Positions 9,905-18,918 of a stretch of DNA of 64,000 nt are shown in pieces (position 1 is the first letter of the stretch; every line of letters begins with the position of its first letter). The stretch is from the NCBI GenBank assembly GCA_947448735.1, contig CANFOS010000001.1:62001-126000 (forward strand). Direction: 5' to 3'. The notes under the pieces were generated by a model. It had not been told where the DNA came from and searched no databases. It saw only the letters and a list, made by a program, of their open reading frames with translations. The translations under genes and the position numbers were made by a program. This stretch comes from Comamonadaceae bacterium. Lineage in GTDB: Bacteria; Pseudomonadota; Gammaproteobacteria; Burkholderiales; Burkholderiaceae_C.

Positions 9905-10047
9905 GCATGGCTCCTGCGTTCAAGCAATCTGTGTAGGGAATGCCGCAATGCCTGCTAACTGAGCGGCAGCGTGTCGTCAACCCAAGTCACTACAATGACG
10001 TTGAATCAATGTAACCGAACCTGAAAAGAGACCCACGAGGACAATCC

Positions 10048-10365
10048 ATGAAACGAATTCTTGCCGCCGCAGCTGCTGTAACCACTTTCCTCGCCGTATC
10101 AACACCTGCCCTGGCTGATATGGCTCTGGCAAACTCCAAAAACTGCATGGCCTGCCACGCGATTGAGAAAAAACTCGTTGGCCCGTCTTACAAAGACATC
10201 GCCACCAAATACGCAGGTCAGGCCGATGCTGTCGACAAATTGGCAAGCAAAGTCATCAAAGGTGGTGCCGGTGTCTGGGGCCCGGTACCCATGCCAGCCA
10301 ACCCACAGGTCAGTGATGCCGATGCCAAAAAACTGGTCGCCTGGATTCTTGCAGGCTCCAAATAA
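10048..10365 (+). CDS. periplasmic class I cytochrome c (c551/c552 type)
   Basis: 105 residues with a Sec signal peptide cleaved after about residue 23 (ALA-D). One haem site CMACH (C33, C36, H37) and the distal methionine ligand in PVPMPAN (M82). The mature size of ~82 residues and the xGPxMPxN loop fit a cytochrome c551/c552 electron shuttle to terminal oxidases or nitrite reductases. Monocistronic, ending in the strong terminator at 10385. Confidence 0.93.
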   Translation: MKRILAAAAAVTTFLAVSTPALADMALANSKNCMACHAIEKKLVGPSYKDIATKYAGQADAVDKLASKVIKGGAGVWGPVPMPANPQVSDADAKKLVAWILAGSK

Positions 10366-10384
10366 ATTTTGCCGCGCTGCATGT

Positions 10385-10411
10385 AAAAAGCCCGCTGTCA
10401 GCGGGCTTTTT
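10385..10411. terminator. bidirectional intrinsic terminator
   Basis: AAAAAGCCCGC / GCGGGCTTTTT hairpin with a 5-nt loop, between the convergent cytochrome c gene (plus) and acs (minus). A T-run is present on both strands, so it can end both transcripts. Confidence 0.92.
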
Positions 10412-10434
10412 GATGTCTACAGCATCGCGGCCCT

Positions 10435-12432
10435 TTACAGGTTTTCAGCCAACTGAACGAGAATCGCAGGGTTTTCTAGCGTCGACGTGTCTTGCGTGAT
10501 CGCCTCGCCCTTGGCAATGCCCCTTAACAGGCGGCGCATGATTTTTCCGCTACGGGTTTTAGGCAGGTTGTCGCCAAAGCGGATGTCTTTAGGTTTGGCA
10601 ATCGGGCCAATCTGCTTGCCGACCCACTCGCGCAGCTCTTTGGCAATCGCTTTGGCCTCGTCGCCCGTGGGACGAGAACGCTTGAGCACCACAAAAGCCA
10701 CAATCGCCTCACCCGTCAGGTCGTCTGGCCTGCCGACCACGGCGGCCTCGGCCACCAGCGTGCTGTGCGCCACCAGGGCGGACTCGATTTCCATCGTACC
10801 CATGCGGTGACCTGACACGTTCAGCACGTCGTCAATGCGGCCAGTGATGCGGAAGTAACCGTTGTCTTTGTTGCGCACCGCGCCGTCACCCGCCAGGTAA
10901 ATCGTGCCGCCCATTTCTGGCGGAAAGTAACTTTTCTTAAAACGTTCGGGGTCGTTCCAGATGGTGCGAATCATCGACGGCCAGGGACGTTTGACAACCA
11001 GCATGCCGCCTGCGCCGTTGGGCAAATCATGGCCAGTCTCGTCCACAATCGCGGCCATGATGCCAGGCAGCGGCAGTGTGCAACTGCCGGGCACCAGCGG
11101 CGTGGCACCAGGTAGCGGGGTGATCATGTGGCCGCCAGTTTCAGTTTGCCAGAAGGTGTCCACCACCGGGCAGCGCTCGCCACCCACGTTTTTGTAGTAC
11201 CACATCCAGGCTTCAGGGTTGATCGGCTCACCGACCGAACCCAGAATGCGCAAGCTGCTTAAATCTGACCGGTCAGGATGAACTTTTTCATCGGCTTCAG
11301 CGGCCTTGATGAGGGAGCGAATGGCTGTTGGCGCAGTGTAGAAAATCGAGACCTTGTGGCGCTCAATCATTTGCCAGAAGCGACCCGCATTCGGGAAAGT
11401 AGGAATGCCTTCAAAAATGACCTGGGTGGCACCAGCGGCCAGAGGGCCATAGGCCACATAGGTATGCCCGGTAATCCAGCCGATGTCTGCGGTGCACCAG
11501 AACACATCGGTCGGCTGCAAATCAAAGGTCCAGTCCATTGTCAGCTTGGCCCACAGCAAATAGCCGCCTGTGCTGTGCTGTACCCCTTTGGGTTTACCGG
11601 TGGAGCCTGACGTGTAAAGAATGAACAGCGGATGCTCCGCACCCACAAATTCAGGCACACATTCGGCTGCGGCTTTGGCGGTGACTTCATGCATCAGGCT
11701 GTCGCGCCCGGCGACCATGTTGCAGGCAGTGGCCGTGCGCTGGTACACGATGACGTTCTTGATCGACTCGCAGCCGCCCATGGCCAGACCTTCATCCACA
11801 ATCGCTTTGAGTGGCAGCTCTTTGCCGCCGCGCAGCTGGTAATTGGCGGTGATCACGGCCACCGCACCGGCGTCCTGAATGCGCTCTTGCAAACTTTTTG
11901 CAGAAAAGCCCCCAAACACCACCGAATGCGTGGCGCCAATGCGGGCACAGGCTTGCATGGCCACCACGCCTTCGACGGTCATCGGCATGTAGATGACCAC
12001 ACGGTCACCTTTTTGCACGCCCATGGCCTTCAGGGCGCTGGCAAACTGGCTGACTTTGGCGTGCAGTTCCTTGTAGGTGACGTTGACGATGGAGCCGTCA
12101 TCGCCTTCAAAAATGATGGCTTTTTTGTTTTCGGTGGGCGTGCCCAAGTGGCGGTCCAGGCAGTTGTAGGACGCATTGAGATGGCCGTCCGCAAACCAGG
12201 TGTAAAACGGGGCGTTGGACTCGTTCAGTACTTCGGTGAAGGGCTTTTTCCAGCTGAGGTTGTCACGCGCCAGCTTGGCCCAAAAGCCTTCAAAATCCTT
12301 GTCGGCCTCAGCGCACATGGCGTTGTAAGCCGGCATGCCAGAAATGCGGGCCGCCTTGACAGCAGCCGGGCCAGGTGGGAAAACCCGGTTTTCAACCAGT
12401 GTGGACTCGATGTTCGAGTTGTTCGTGCTCAT
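10435..12432 (-). CDS. acs: acetyl-CoA synthetase (AMP-forming)
   Basis: 665 residues from ATG 12432, preceded by GGAG about 7 nt upstream; an upstream in-frame ATG at 12453 has no such site. It activates acetate via acetyl-AMP. The AMP-binding P-loop [11 protein letters not shown], the adenylation core WWQTETG-like [10 protein letters not shown], and the C-terminal [10 protein letters not shown] with the regulatory (acetylatable) lysine are all present. Length is normal for Acs. Divergent from the yqhA-like gene and stopped by the shared terminator. Confidence 0.97.
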   Translation of the reverse strand: MSTNNSNIESTLVENRVFPPGPAAVKAARISGMPAYNAMCAEADKDFEGFWAKLARDNLSWKKPFTEVLNESNAPFYTWFADGHLNASYNCLDRHLGTPTENKKAIIFEGDDGSIVNVTYKELHAKVSQFASALKAMGVQKGDRVVIYMPMTVEGVVAMQACARIGATHSVVFGGFSAKSLQERIQDAGAVAVITANYQLRGGKELPLKAIVDEGLAMGGCESIKNVIVYQRTATACNMVAGRDSLMHEVTAKAAAECVPEFVGAEHPLFILYTSGSTGKPKGVQHSTGGYLLWAKLTMDWTFDLQPTDVFWCTADIGWITGHTYVAYGPLAAGATQVIFEGIPTFPNAGRFWQMIERHKVSIFYTAPTAIRSLIKAAEADEKVHPDRSDLSSLRILGSVGEPINPEAWMWYYKNVGGERCPVVDTFWQTETGGHMITPLPGATPLVPGSCTLPLPGIMAAIVDETGHDLPNGAGGMLVVKRPWPSMIRTIWNDPERFKKSYFPPEMGGTIYLAGDGAVRNKDNGYFRITGRIDDVLNVSGHRMGTMEIESALVAHSTLVAEAAVVGRPDDLTGEAIVAFVVLKRSRPTGDEAKAIAKELREWVGKQIGPIAKPKDIRFGDNLPKTRSGKIMRRLLRGIAKGEAITQDTSTLENPAILVQLAENL

Positions 12433-12569
12433 TTTTTGTCTCCTGTTTTTCACAAGCCTGTCTTGAGAACCGTGTTACTGTCCTGCATGGCTCTTACAAG
12501 TCACTGACTGGCTTGAATTTTACAAAACTCTCCTTGGCGCCCCGTATTTCAGTCCGCACCATTTTCCCT

Positions 12570-13172
12570 ATGTCTGAAGAAACACCAAAAAAACACCCTC
12601 CCCTGCGGCCCTTGCCAAATTTTATTTTTGCCAGCCGTTGGCTCCAGTTGCCCCTGTACCTGGGCCTGATCGCAGCGCAAGCTGTGTATGTGGTTCACTT
12701 CATGGTGGAGCTCAAACACCTGATTGCCGCCGCCTTCGGCAGCCTGCCCGACTTGCAGGCACTGATCACCAGCATCGGCTACAACCCCCCCGTAGAGATC
12801 ATCACATTGAACGAAACCGTCATCATGCTGGTGGTGCTGGCGCTGATTGACGTGGTGATGATTTCCAACCTGCTGATCATGGTGATTGTGGGCGGGTATG
12901 AAACCTTTGTCAGCCGCATGAACCTGGAAGGCCACCGCGACCAGCCCGAGTGGCTCAGCCATGTGAACGCCAGCGTGCTCAAAGTCAAGCTCGCCACAGC
13001 CATCATCGGTATCAGCTCGATTCATTTGCTGAAGACTTTTATCAACGCCGACAATTACACCGACCGTGTGCTGGTGGCGCAAACCGTGATTCACATCGTG
13101 TTTTTATTGTCAGCGCTGGCCATCGCCTACACCGACAAAATCATGTCTGGCATTGCAGCTGAAAAGCATTGA
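12570..13172 (+). CDS. UPF0114 (YqhA-like) inner-membrane protein
   Basis: 200 residues from ATG 12570. N-terminal ASRWLQLPLYLGLIAAQ membrane helix, then a helix with ETVIMLVVLALIDVVMI, the motif GGYETFVSRMN and a last helix near the C-terminus: the TIGR00645/UPF0114 pattern. Role unknown; family members are multi-pass inner-membrane proteins. The frame is open further upstream across the acs promoter, but that part has no family similarity. Confidence 0.88.
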   Translation: MSEETPKKHPPLRPLPNFIFASRWLQLPLYLGLIAAQAVYVVHFMVELKHLIAAAFGSLPDLQALITSIGYNPPVEIITLNETVIMLVVLALIDVVMISNLLIMVIVGGYETFVSRMNLEGHRDQPEWLSHVNASVLKVKLATAIIGISSIHLLKTFINADNYTDRVLVAQTVIHIVFLLSALAIAYTDKIMSGIAAEKH

Positions 13173-13201
13173 TCGGGCAAATGCACTTTCAAGGGACCGT
13201 A

Positions 13202-14590
13202 TCAAGGGTGTGTCATTCTTGCGGGCACCACCCAGGCATCAAACTGCTCACCCGTTACATGGCCTGATGCGATAGCCGCAGCGCGCAGGCTGCTGCCTTC
13301 TTGGTGCGCTTTTTTGGTAATTAACGCGGCCTTGTCGTAACCGATGTGCGGGTTCAGTGCTGTGACCAGCATCAGCGATGCGTTCACCAGATCGGCAATA
13401 CGTTCACGGTTGGGCGCGATGCCGACTGCGCAGTGCTCGTTAAAGCTGTTGATGCCATCTGCCAGCAGGCGAAGGCTTTGCAAAAAGTTGTGTGCGATCA
13501 GCGGCCTGAACACATTGAGTTCAAAGTTGCCTGAGGCGCCACCAAAATTGATCGCCACATCATTGCCAAACACCTGCGCACACAGCATGGTCAGGGCCTC
13601 ACTTTGCGTCGGGTTGACCTTGCCCGGCATGATGGATGAACCGGGTTCGTTTTCCGGAATACTCAGTTCGCCAATGCCGCTGCGCGGACCACTGGCCAGC
13701 CAGCGAATGTCGTTGGCGATTTTCATCAGGCTGGCGGCCAGGCCTTTGAGTGCGCCATGGGCATGCACCAGCGCATCGCAGGCGGCGAGTGCTTCAAACT
13801 TGTTTGGCGCGGTGATCAAGGGCAGCGCCGTCAGGTCAGCCAGTTCAGATGCCACCGCCACAGCGTATCCCTTGGGCGCGTTCAAGCCCGTGCCCACCGC
13901 TGTGCCGCCCAGGGCCACTTCGTGCAAATGGGGCAGCGCAGCGTGAATGTGTCTTTCAGCATGCTCCAGCTGGGCGACGTAGCCTGAAAATTCTTGCCCC
14001 AGCGTGAGCGGCGTGGCGTCTTGCAAATGGGTGCGGCCGATTTTGACGATGCTGTCAAAGTCTTGCGCTTTCTGGTGAAGGGTGCCGCGCAGCCTTTGCA
14101 GCGCAGGCAGCAGCTTTTCAGTCACGCCGACCACTGCCGCTATGTGCATGGCTGTTGGAAACACATCGTTCGATGACTGGCTGCGGTTCACGTCATCGTT
14201 GGGGTGCACCAGACGACCCTCGCCGCGCGGCCCTTTCAAAAGCTCGCTCGCGCGATTGGCCAGGACCTCATTGACGTTCATGTTGGTTTGGGTACCCGAG
14301 CCGGTCTGCCACACCACCAGCGGGAATTCATCCGCATGCTGACCAGCCAGCACTTCATCAGATGCCGCCACGATGGCCTGCGTGATCGCATCATTTTGCA
14401 AACCGAGTGCGTGGTTAACGATGCTCGATGAGCGCTTGATTTGCACCAGTGCGCGAATGATCTCGCGGGGCATCAACTCGCCTGAAATATCGAAGTTTTG
14501 CAACGACCGCTGTGTTTGCGCGCCCCACAGTTTGCTGGCGGGCACATCGATCGGGCCGAAGGCATCGTGTTCAGTGCGGGTTGAGGTCAT
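13202..14590 (-). CDS. fumC: class II fumarate hydratase
   Basis: 462 residues. Iron-free, heat-stable fumarase interconverting fumarate and malate in the TCA cycle. Superfamily signature [15 protein letters not shown] with the catalytic serine loop, plus [14 protein letters not shown] and [10 protein letters not shown]. It is back to back with a class I (iron-sulfur) fumarase gene; having both lets cells switch under iron or oxidative stress, as SoxR/Fur-controlled fumC does in enterics. AGG precedes the ATG weakly. Confidence 0.96.
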   Translation of the reverse strand: MTSTRTEHDAFGPIDVPASKLWGAQTQRSLQNFDISGELMPREIIRALVQIKRSSSIVNHALGLQNDAITQAIVAASDEVLAGQHADEFPLVVWQTGSGTQTNMNVNEVLANRASELLKGPRGEGRLVHPNDDVNRSQSSNDVFPTAMHIAAVVGVTEKLLPALQRLRGTLHQKAQDFDSIVKIGRTHLQDATPLTLGQEFSGYVAQLEHAERHIHAALPHLHEVALGGTAVGTGLNAPKGYAVAVASELADLTALPLITAPNKFEALAACDALVHAHGALKGLAASLMKIANDIRWLASGPRSGIGELSIPENEPGSSIMPGKVNPTQSEALTMLCAQVFGNDVAINFGGASGNFELNVFRPLIAHNFLQSLRLLADGINSFNEHCAVGIAPNRERIADLVNASLMLVTALNPHIGYDKAALITKKAHQEGSSLRAAAIASGHVTGEQFDAWVVPARMTHP

Positions 14591-14661
14591 GGTGCTTACC
14601 TGTCAAAATAGCAGGTTGAATTTACCTTGCCTTCTTCGTCTTATCCCACGAATCACACCCC

Positions 14662-16212
14662 ATGACAATCATCAAACAAGCCGACCTCATCGAATCCATC
14701 GCTGCTGCCCTGCAATACATCAGCTATTACCACCCCGCCGATTACATTGCCCATCTGGCTCGCGCTTATGAAGCCGAGCAAAGCCCCGCCGCTAAAGACG
14801 CGATTGCGCAAATTTTGACCAACAGCAAAATGAGCGCCACCGGCCAGCGGCCCATTTGCCAGGACACCGGCATCGTCAATGTGTTTTTAAAAATCGGCAT
14901 GGACGTGCGTTGGGAAGGTTTTACCGGCAGCGTTGACGATGCGGTGAACGAAGGCGTGCGCCGTGGTTACAACCACCCCGACAACACCCTGCGCGCCTCG
15001 GTCGTGGCAGACCCGCAATTCGACCGCAAAAACACCAAAGACAACACGCCTGCTGTGATCAACACCGAGCTGGTCACAGGCAACACGATTGAAGTGACCG
15101 TCGCCGCCAAAGGCGGTGGTAGCGAGAACAAAAGCAAGCTGGCCATGCTGAACCCCGGTGACAGCATTGTCGACTGGGTGCTGAAAACCGTGCCCACCAT
15201 GGGCGCAGGCTGGTGCCCACCGGGCATGCTGGGCATTGGCATTGGCGGCACGGCTGAAAAAGCCATGCTGCTGGCCAAGGAAAGCCTGATGGAAGACCTG
15301 GACATGTACCAGCTGCAAGCCAAAGCCAAATCAGGCGCAGCATTGACCAAGGTAGAGGCCCTGCGCATCGAGCTGTTTGAAAAAGTCAACGCGCTGGGCA
15401 TAGGCGCGCAGGGCCTGGGCGGGCTGACGACGGTGCTGGACGTCAAAATCAATATGTACCCGACCCATGCTGCGGGCAAACCGGTCGCGATGATCCCCAA
15501 CTGCGCAGCCACCCGCCACGCGCATTTTGTACTTAGCGGCAGCGGTCCGGTGTACCTGACGCCGCCGCCGCTGGATACCTGGCCTGACGTGAAATGGACA
15601 CCCGACTACGTGAAAAGCAAGGCCGTGAACCTGAACACGCTGACCAAGGCCGAGGTGGCGAGCTGGAAACCCGGCGACACGCTGCTGCTCAGCGGCAAAA
15701 TGCTGACCGGCCGCGACGCGGCGCACAAACGCATTCAAACCATGCTGGCAGCCGGTGAGGCACTGCCCGTTGACTTCACCAACCGGGTGATCTACTACGT
15801 CGGCCCAGTGGACCCAGTGCGTGACGAGGCGGTTGGCCCGGCAGGCCCGACAACGGCCACCCGCATGGACGGTTTTACCGAAATGATGCTGGCCAAAACT
15901 GGCCTGATCAGCATGATCGGCAAAGCCGAGCGTGGCCCAGTGGCGATTGAAGCGATCAAAAAACACCAAAGCGCCTATCTGATGGCCGTTGGCGGCGCGG
16001 CCTATCTGGTGTCAAAAGCGATCAAAAACGCCAAAGTCGTCGGTTTTGCTGACCTGGGCATGGAAGCTATTTACGAGTTTGACGTGGTCGACATGCCCGT
16101 GACGGTGGCCGTTGATTCAGGCGGTACCAGCGCGCACATTACCGGGCCAGCTGAATGGCAAAAGCGAATCGCCACGGGCGAATTCAAGGGGATTGCGGTC
16201 GCAGCGGCCTGA
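14662..16212 (+). CDS. fumA: class I fumarate hydratase (4Fe-4S)
   Basis: 516 residues containing the fused alpha and beta domains of class I fumarase. RPICQDTGIVNVF carries the first cluster cysteine; later cysteines are in GAGWCPPGMLGIG and PNCAATRH. GIGIGGTAEKA and the C-terminal PVTVAVDSGGTSAH fit fumarase rather than tartrate dehydratase. A TCA-cycle enzyme, oxygen-sensitive through its [4Fe-4S] cluster. The 71-bp gap to divergent fumC would hold both promoters. Confidence 0.94.
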   Translation: MTIIKQADLIESIAAALQYISYYHPADYIAHLARAYEAEQSPAAKDAIAQILTNSKMSATGQRPICQDTGIVNVFLKIGMDVRWEGFTGSVDDAVNEGVRRGYNHPDNTLRASVVADPQFDRKNTKDNTPAVINTELVTGNTIEVTVAAKGGGSENKSKLAMLNPGDSIVDWVLKTVPTMGAGWCPPGMLGIGIGGTAEKAMLLAKESLMEDLDMYQLQAKAKSGAALTKVEALRIELFEKVNALGIGAQGLGGLTTVLDVKINMYPTHAAGKPVAMIPNCAATRHAHFVLSGSGPVYLTPPPLDTWPDVKWTPDYVKSKAVNLNTLTKAEVASWKPGDTLLLSGKMLTGRDAAHKRIQTMLAAGEALPVDFTNRVIYYVGPVDPVRDEAVGPAGPTTATRMDGFTEMMLAKTGLISMIGKAERGPVAIEAIKKHQSAYLMAVGGAAYLVSKAIKNAKVVGFADLGMEAIYEFDVVDMPVTVAVDSGGTSAHITGPAEWQKRIATGEFKGIAVAAA

Positions 16213-16261
16213 GCTTTTTGACGCCGCTGCAAAGGCTTGGCTGGGATTGAAAGCCAAGCTT

Positions 16262-16312
16262 CAGTAGCTACATATTTAGTAGATTCCAGCCCATGCTTCA
16301 TTGGCCTAGGGG
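16262..16312 (+). repeat. dispersed intergenic repeat, copy 2
   Basis: Degenerate copy with GTAGCTACATATTTAGTAG and ATTGGCCTAGGGGC in the 157-bp gap between the convergent fumA and aroC genes. No other feature seen in that gap. Confidence 0.4.
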
Positions 16313-16369
16313 CGAATTCGACACCTGAAAACAGTGGTTCAGGCCCTTTAAACCCATCGACGGCGAAAG

Positions 16370-17473
16370 TCAGCTTTTCAGGCTGGCACGCATGATGTCA
16401 GGCGTGCTGACCACCACATCCGCATTTTGCGCACGTTGACGCAGGGCGTGTTCCATCACCACCAGCGCCAGCATGGCCTCGGCAATCGGCGTGGCGCGTA
16501 TGCCCACGCAGGGGTCGTGGCGGCCTTTGGTCACCACCTCGGCCGGGTTGCCGGCCGTGTCAATCGACTGGCGCGGCGTGATGATGGAGCTGGTCGGCTT
16601 GATGGCAATCGACACGTCCAGGTCTTGTCCGGTGCTGATGCCGCCCAGCACGCCACCGGCGTTGTTGGACATGAAGCCGTCTGGCGACAAGCCGTCGCCG
16701 TGGGTGGTGCCGCGCTGGGTCACAGCGCCAAAGCCCGCGCCAATTTCAACGCCCTTGACCGCATTGATGCCCATCATGGCAAAGGCGATGTCGGCATCGA
16801 GCTTGTCGTACAGCGGCTCGCCCAGGCCCACGGGTACTTTTGAGGCGGTGACACGAATACGCGCACCGCAGGAGTCGCCGGACTTGCGCAGCGCGTCCAT
16901 GTAGGCTTCCAGGTTTGATACATCGGCGCTGGGGGCAAAAAACGGGTTGTGCGCCACATGCGCCCACGACTCAAACGGAATCACCACATCGCCAATTTGC
17001 GTCATGCAGCCCTGAAAGGTGGTGCCGTACTTTTCAAACAGCCACTTTTTGGCCACGGCACCGGCAGCCACGGCAGGCGCTGTCATGCGGGCCGACGACC
17101 GGCCGCCGCCGCGCGGGTCACGCAGGCCGTACTTGTGCAGGTAGGTGTAGTCAGCGTGCCCTGGGCGAAAAGTCTCCAGAATGTTGCCGTAGTCCTTGCT
17201 ACGCTGGTCGGTGTTTTTGATCAGCAGGCAAATCGGCGTACCGGTGGTTTTGCCCTGGTAGACGCCAGACAAAATCTCGACCGCATCGGGTTCGTTGCGC
17301 TGCGTCACGTGGCGACTGGTGCCGGGTCGGCGGCGGTCCAGGTCGATTTGAATGTCGGCCTCACAAAGCGACATGCCCGGCGGGCAACCGTCGATCACGC
17401 AGCCAATGGCCGGGCCGTGGGATTCACCGAAGTTGGTGACTGCGAAAAGATTTCCAAAGGTATTGCCACTCAT
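16370..17473 (-). CDS. aroC: chorismate synthase
   Basis: 367 residues from ATG 17473 (family N-terminus [19 protein letters not shown]). It makes chorismate from EPSP with reduced FMN, the last step of the shikimate pathway. Signatures [17 protein letters not shown] and [10 protein letters not shown] are intact. GGGGA lies about 10 nt upstream. Oddly, the reading frame continues upstream without a stop to 17707 through a remnant of an integron integrase, so the normal aroC upstream region has been replaced; a fused, N-terminally extended product is possible but the internal ATG is the likely start. Confidence 0.95.
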   Translation of the reverse strand: MSGNTFGNLFAVTNFGESHGPAIGCVIDGCPPGMSLCEADIQIDLDRRRPGTSRHVTQRNEPDAVEILSGVYQGKTTGTPICLLIKNTDQRSKDYGNILETFRPGHADYTYLHKYGLRDPRGGGRSSARMTAPAVAAGAVAKKWLFEKYGTTFQGCMTQIGDVVIPFESWAHVAHNPFFAPSADVSNLEAYMDALRKSGDSCGARIRVTASKVPVGLGEPLYDKLDADIAFAMMGINAVKGVEIGAGFGAVTQRGTTHGDGLSPDGFMSNNAGGVLGGISTGQDLDVSIAIKPTSSIITPRQSIDTAGNPAEVVTKGRHDPCVGIRATPIAEAMLALVVMEHALRQRAQNADVVVSTPDIMRASLKS

Positions 17474-17805
17474 GTTACGGATTATCCCCGACAGCGGCAC
17501 AGCCAGCTTCAAAGCGCGTTGCAGCCGCTCTTCAAACAAATGGTGCCGCCGGTCAGTGTCGCTGCGTAGGTATTTGGCCTCCAGCGCATCAGGCATCTGT
17601 ACCGTTAAAAAAGTCTCAACCTGCTTGGCTTCCATGTCGCGCGGATGCCGCATCACACCGCTGCGCCCGTGCCAGCGACTGAAAAAAAGTGCCCAATACA
17701 CATGCACTTTTCGATTTGTAAGTTAAAGTAACCTGAACGAATTCGCTACCTGACCTGATCAAGCAAGCGAAAAGATTGCAAAGGCGGGTTGCGGGGTTTC
17801 GTGAT
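17474..17805 (-). pseudogene. intI: integron integrase (IntI) pseudogene
   Basis: Minus-strand fragments match integron tyrosine recombinases. From 17805: TKPRNPPLQSFRLLDQVR, then an in-frame TAG (17746-17748), then RIR; the start codon position reads ATC. After a frameshift, from about 17701: [20 protein letters not shown], then [13 protein letters not shown], the IntI N-terminal SAM-like domain. A deletion then joins PDALEAKY and [18 protein letters not shown], the IntI-specific C-terminal region. Everything after SGI, including the His-Arg-Tyr catalytic end, is gone and aroC follows directly. Thus four lesions: start, nonsense, frameshift and deletions. It lies opposite to the cassettes, as intI genes do. 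Confidence 0.85.
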
Positions 17806-17815
17806 TCTTTTATAC

Positions 17816-17831
17816 CTGTATAAATTTACGG
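17816..17831. promoter_or_regulatory. LexA-like box upstream of the intI remnant
   Basis: CTGT-ATAAATTT-ACGG, one mismatch from the CTGT-N8-ACAG consensus, nested in a TATACC...GGTATA inverted repeat (17811-17835). It lies about 11 bp before the former intI start, where SOS control of integrase genes is known in other integrons. Confidence 0.45.
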
Positions 17832-17943
17832 TATATGGCCTTGAAACCCAATAGGCAAGCCAGTTTCAGGAGATTTTGATGCTCAGATTATGTCGCAGCG
17901 CCATTTTTATACCTCAGGTCTTGCGTTGTACATTTCGTTAGGC
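17832..17943 (+). other. attI-like integration site region
   Basis: The stretch between the intI remnant and the first cassette ends in the core site GTTAGGC (17937-17943), the point where cassettes insert. No integrase-binding boxes can be proven by eye; assignment rests on position and the core site. Confidence 0.55.
17879..17941 (+). CDS. 20-codon leader ORF inside attI
   Basis: ATG 17879 follows AGGAG with 6-nt spacing and the frame stops at TAG (17939-17941), which lies inside the core site GTTAGGC. The layout copies ORF-11 of the class 1 integron attI1, which enhances translation of the first cassette gene. The peptide (MLRLCRSAIFIPQVLRCTFR) has no known function of its own. Confidence 0.4.
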   Translation: MLRLCRSAIFIPQVLRCTFR

Positions 17944-17954
17944 CGCATACCACC

Positions 17955-18791
17955 ATGCCTCGCCCCATCGACGCCGCTGACATTGCCTGGCTCCACGAGT
18001 ACCAGGCATCTACCCTGGGCCACTTCAGACCGCGCTTTGAAGCGTATGCGCCACGTTTCGCACATGGTGAAACGCTCCTGACCCGCTATGCCGCCGCAAT
18101 AGAAGAAGTGATCGCGCAAGGACGGGGGCACTTCCGAGCCGCCGACGAAGCTCACAACGAGATATGTGTAGCAGATGCGATCCTTGCTGATCCATCGACA
18201 ATTGATGCAACGTTGCTCTATGAACCACCGCTTCCGAATACAGACAAGACGATTGACTTCGTCCTGCGCGAGCGGGATGGCAGACTTACGCTAGTTGACG
18301 TAAAGACCATCAAGCCACAGCCGCGCGATCGCTGGGACCAATATGAGCGAGCTCTCAGAGAAGGATGGCTCCCGAAGAACGTACAGTTCATCCTCGAACA
18401 GTAGTGGCAAGGTGGGGAGCTCTGGCATACCGCCTTTGCGAGCAGATCACGATTCTTGGAGTACTCCCTCGAGCTTGAGGCGAAACTCGCGTCTGCGTCT
18501 TACGGCGCGTCCGCCCGCCGGCAGATTCTTATGTTTTGCGGCGAGGGCTTCTATTGGCACCAAGACGAGCTTGAGGACTTTCTCGCCTACTACCGGTCCG
18601 GGCATCACCGCGGAGATGATCCGTTCTCGTTGGCTGAGGCACGCCACGTCGCGAACAACGGCCTGGCTCTTCAGCGCAGCATTTCATCGTTCGGATGCCT
18701 TGATCGCCGCCAAGGAGATATCGCAGCTCGCCGCATCAACTGGCACGTCGAACCACCGCGGTCGCCATTCAGCCTCACGAATGCGGCCTAA
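17955..18791 (+). pseudogene. cassette 1: PD-(D/E)XK-like nuclease gene interrupted by an amber codon
   Basis: A single frame of 279 codons runs from ATG 17955 to a TAA at 18789-18791 but is cut by an in-frame TAG at 18402-18404 after 149 codons (VQFILEQ, stop, WQGGELWHTAF). Both halves look like protein. The first half has a TIDFVL...LVDVKTIKP pattern, the D-x(n)-D/E-x-K core of the restriction-endonuclease-like fold; no closer assignment is possible. The terminal TAA lies inside the attC site GCCTAAC, as usual for integron cassettes, and the start lies 12 bp after the core site GTTAGGC. Without suppression the product is truncated but keeps the D...DVK core. I read it as a nonsense mutation. 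Confidence 0.7.
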
Positions 18792-18903
18792 CCCCTCGCT
18801 CAAGCGGAGCTCAAACGTTAGACACCAACTCCAACTCCAACTCCAACTCCAGTCCGGGCCCTGGCGTCCTGCCGCTGCCTCCCGCTTAGCTCGAATGTTA
18901 GAC
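18786..18903 (+). repeat. attC site of cassette 1, with a duplicated core
   Basis: Starts with GCCTAAC (18786-18792) and has two core sites GTTAGAC, at 18817-18823 and 18897-18903. The long reading (118 bp) gives AAGCGG (18802-18807) pairing with CCGCTT (18882-18887), as in full attC arms. The short reading (38 bp) has a GCTC/GAGC stem. The sequence between the two cores may be a tiny gene-less cassette or a duplication. Confidence 0.65.
18825..18848 (+). repeat. CCAACT microsatellite within the attC region
   Basis: Four perfect tandem copies of CCAACT followed by a partial CCAG. Located between the two core sites of attC 1, so not coding; suggests slippage within the array. Confidence 0.8.
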
Positions 18904-18918
18904 CTACTCAATACCCCC

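Noticed and set aside
17890-18081. A 63-codon frame starting at ATG 17890
   Set aside because: It runs across the core site into the wrong frame of cassette 1; the ATG at 17879 with AGGAG is better placed.
18402-18404. Pyrrolysine or other programmed amber readthrough in cassette 1
   Set aside because: No pyl genes or readthrough signals are visible; a plain nonsense mutation is simpler.
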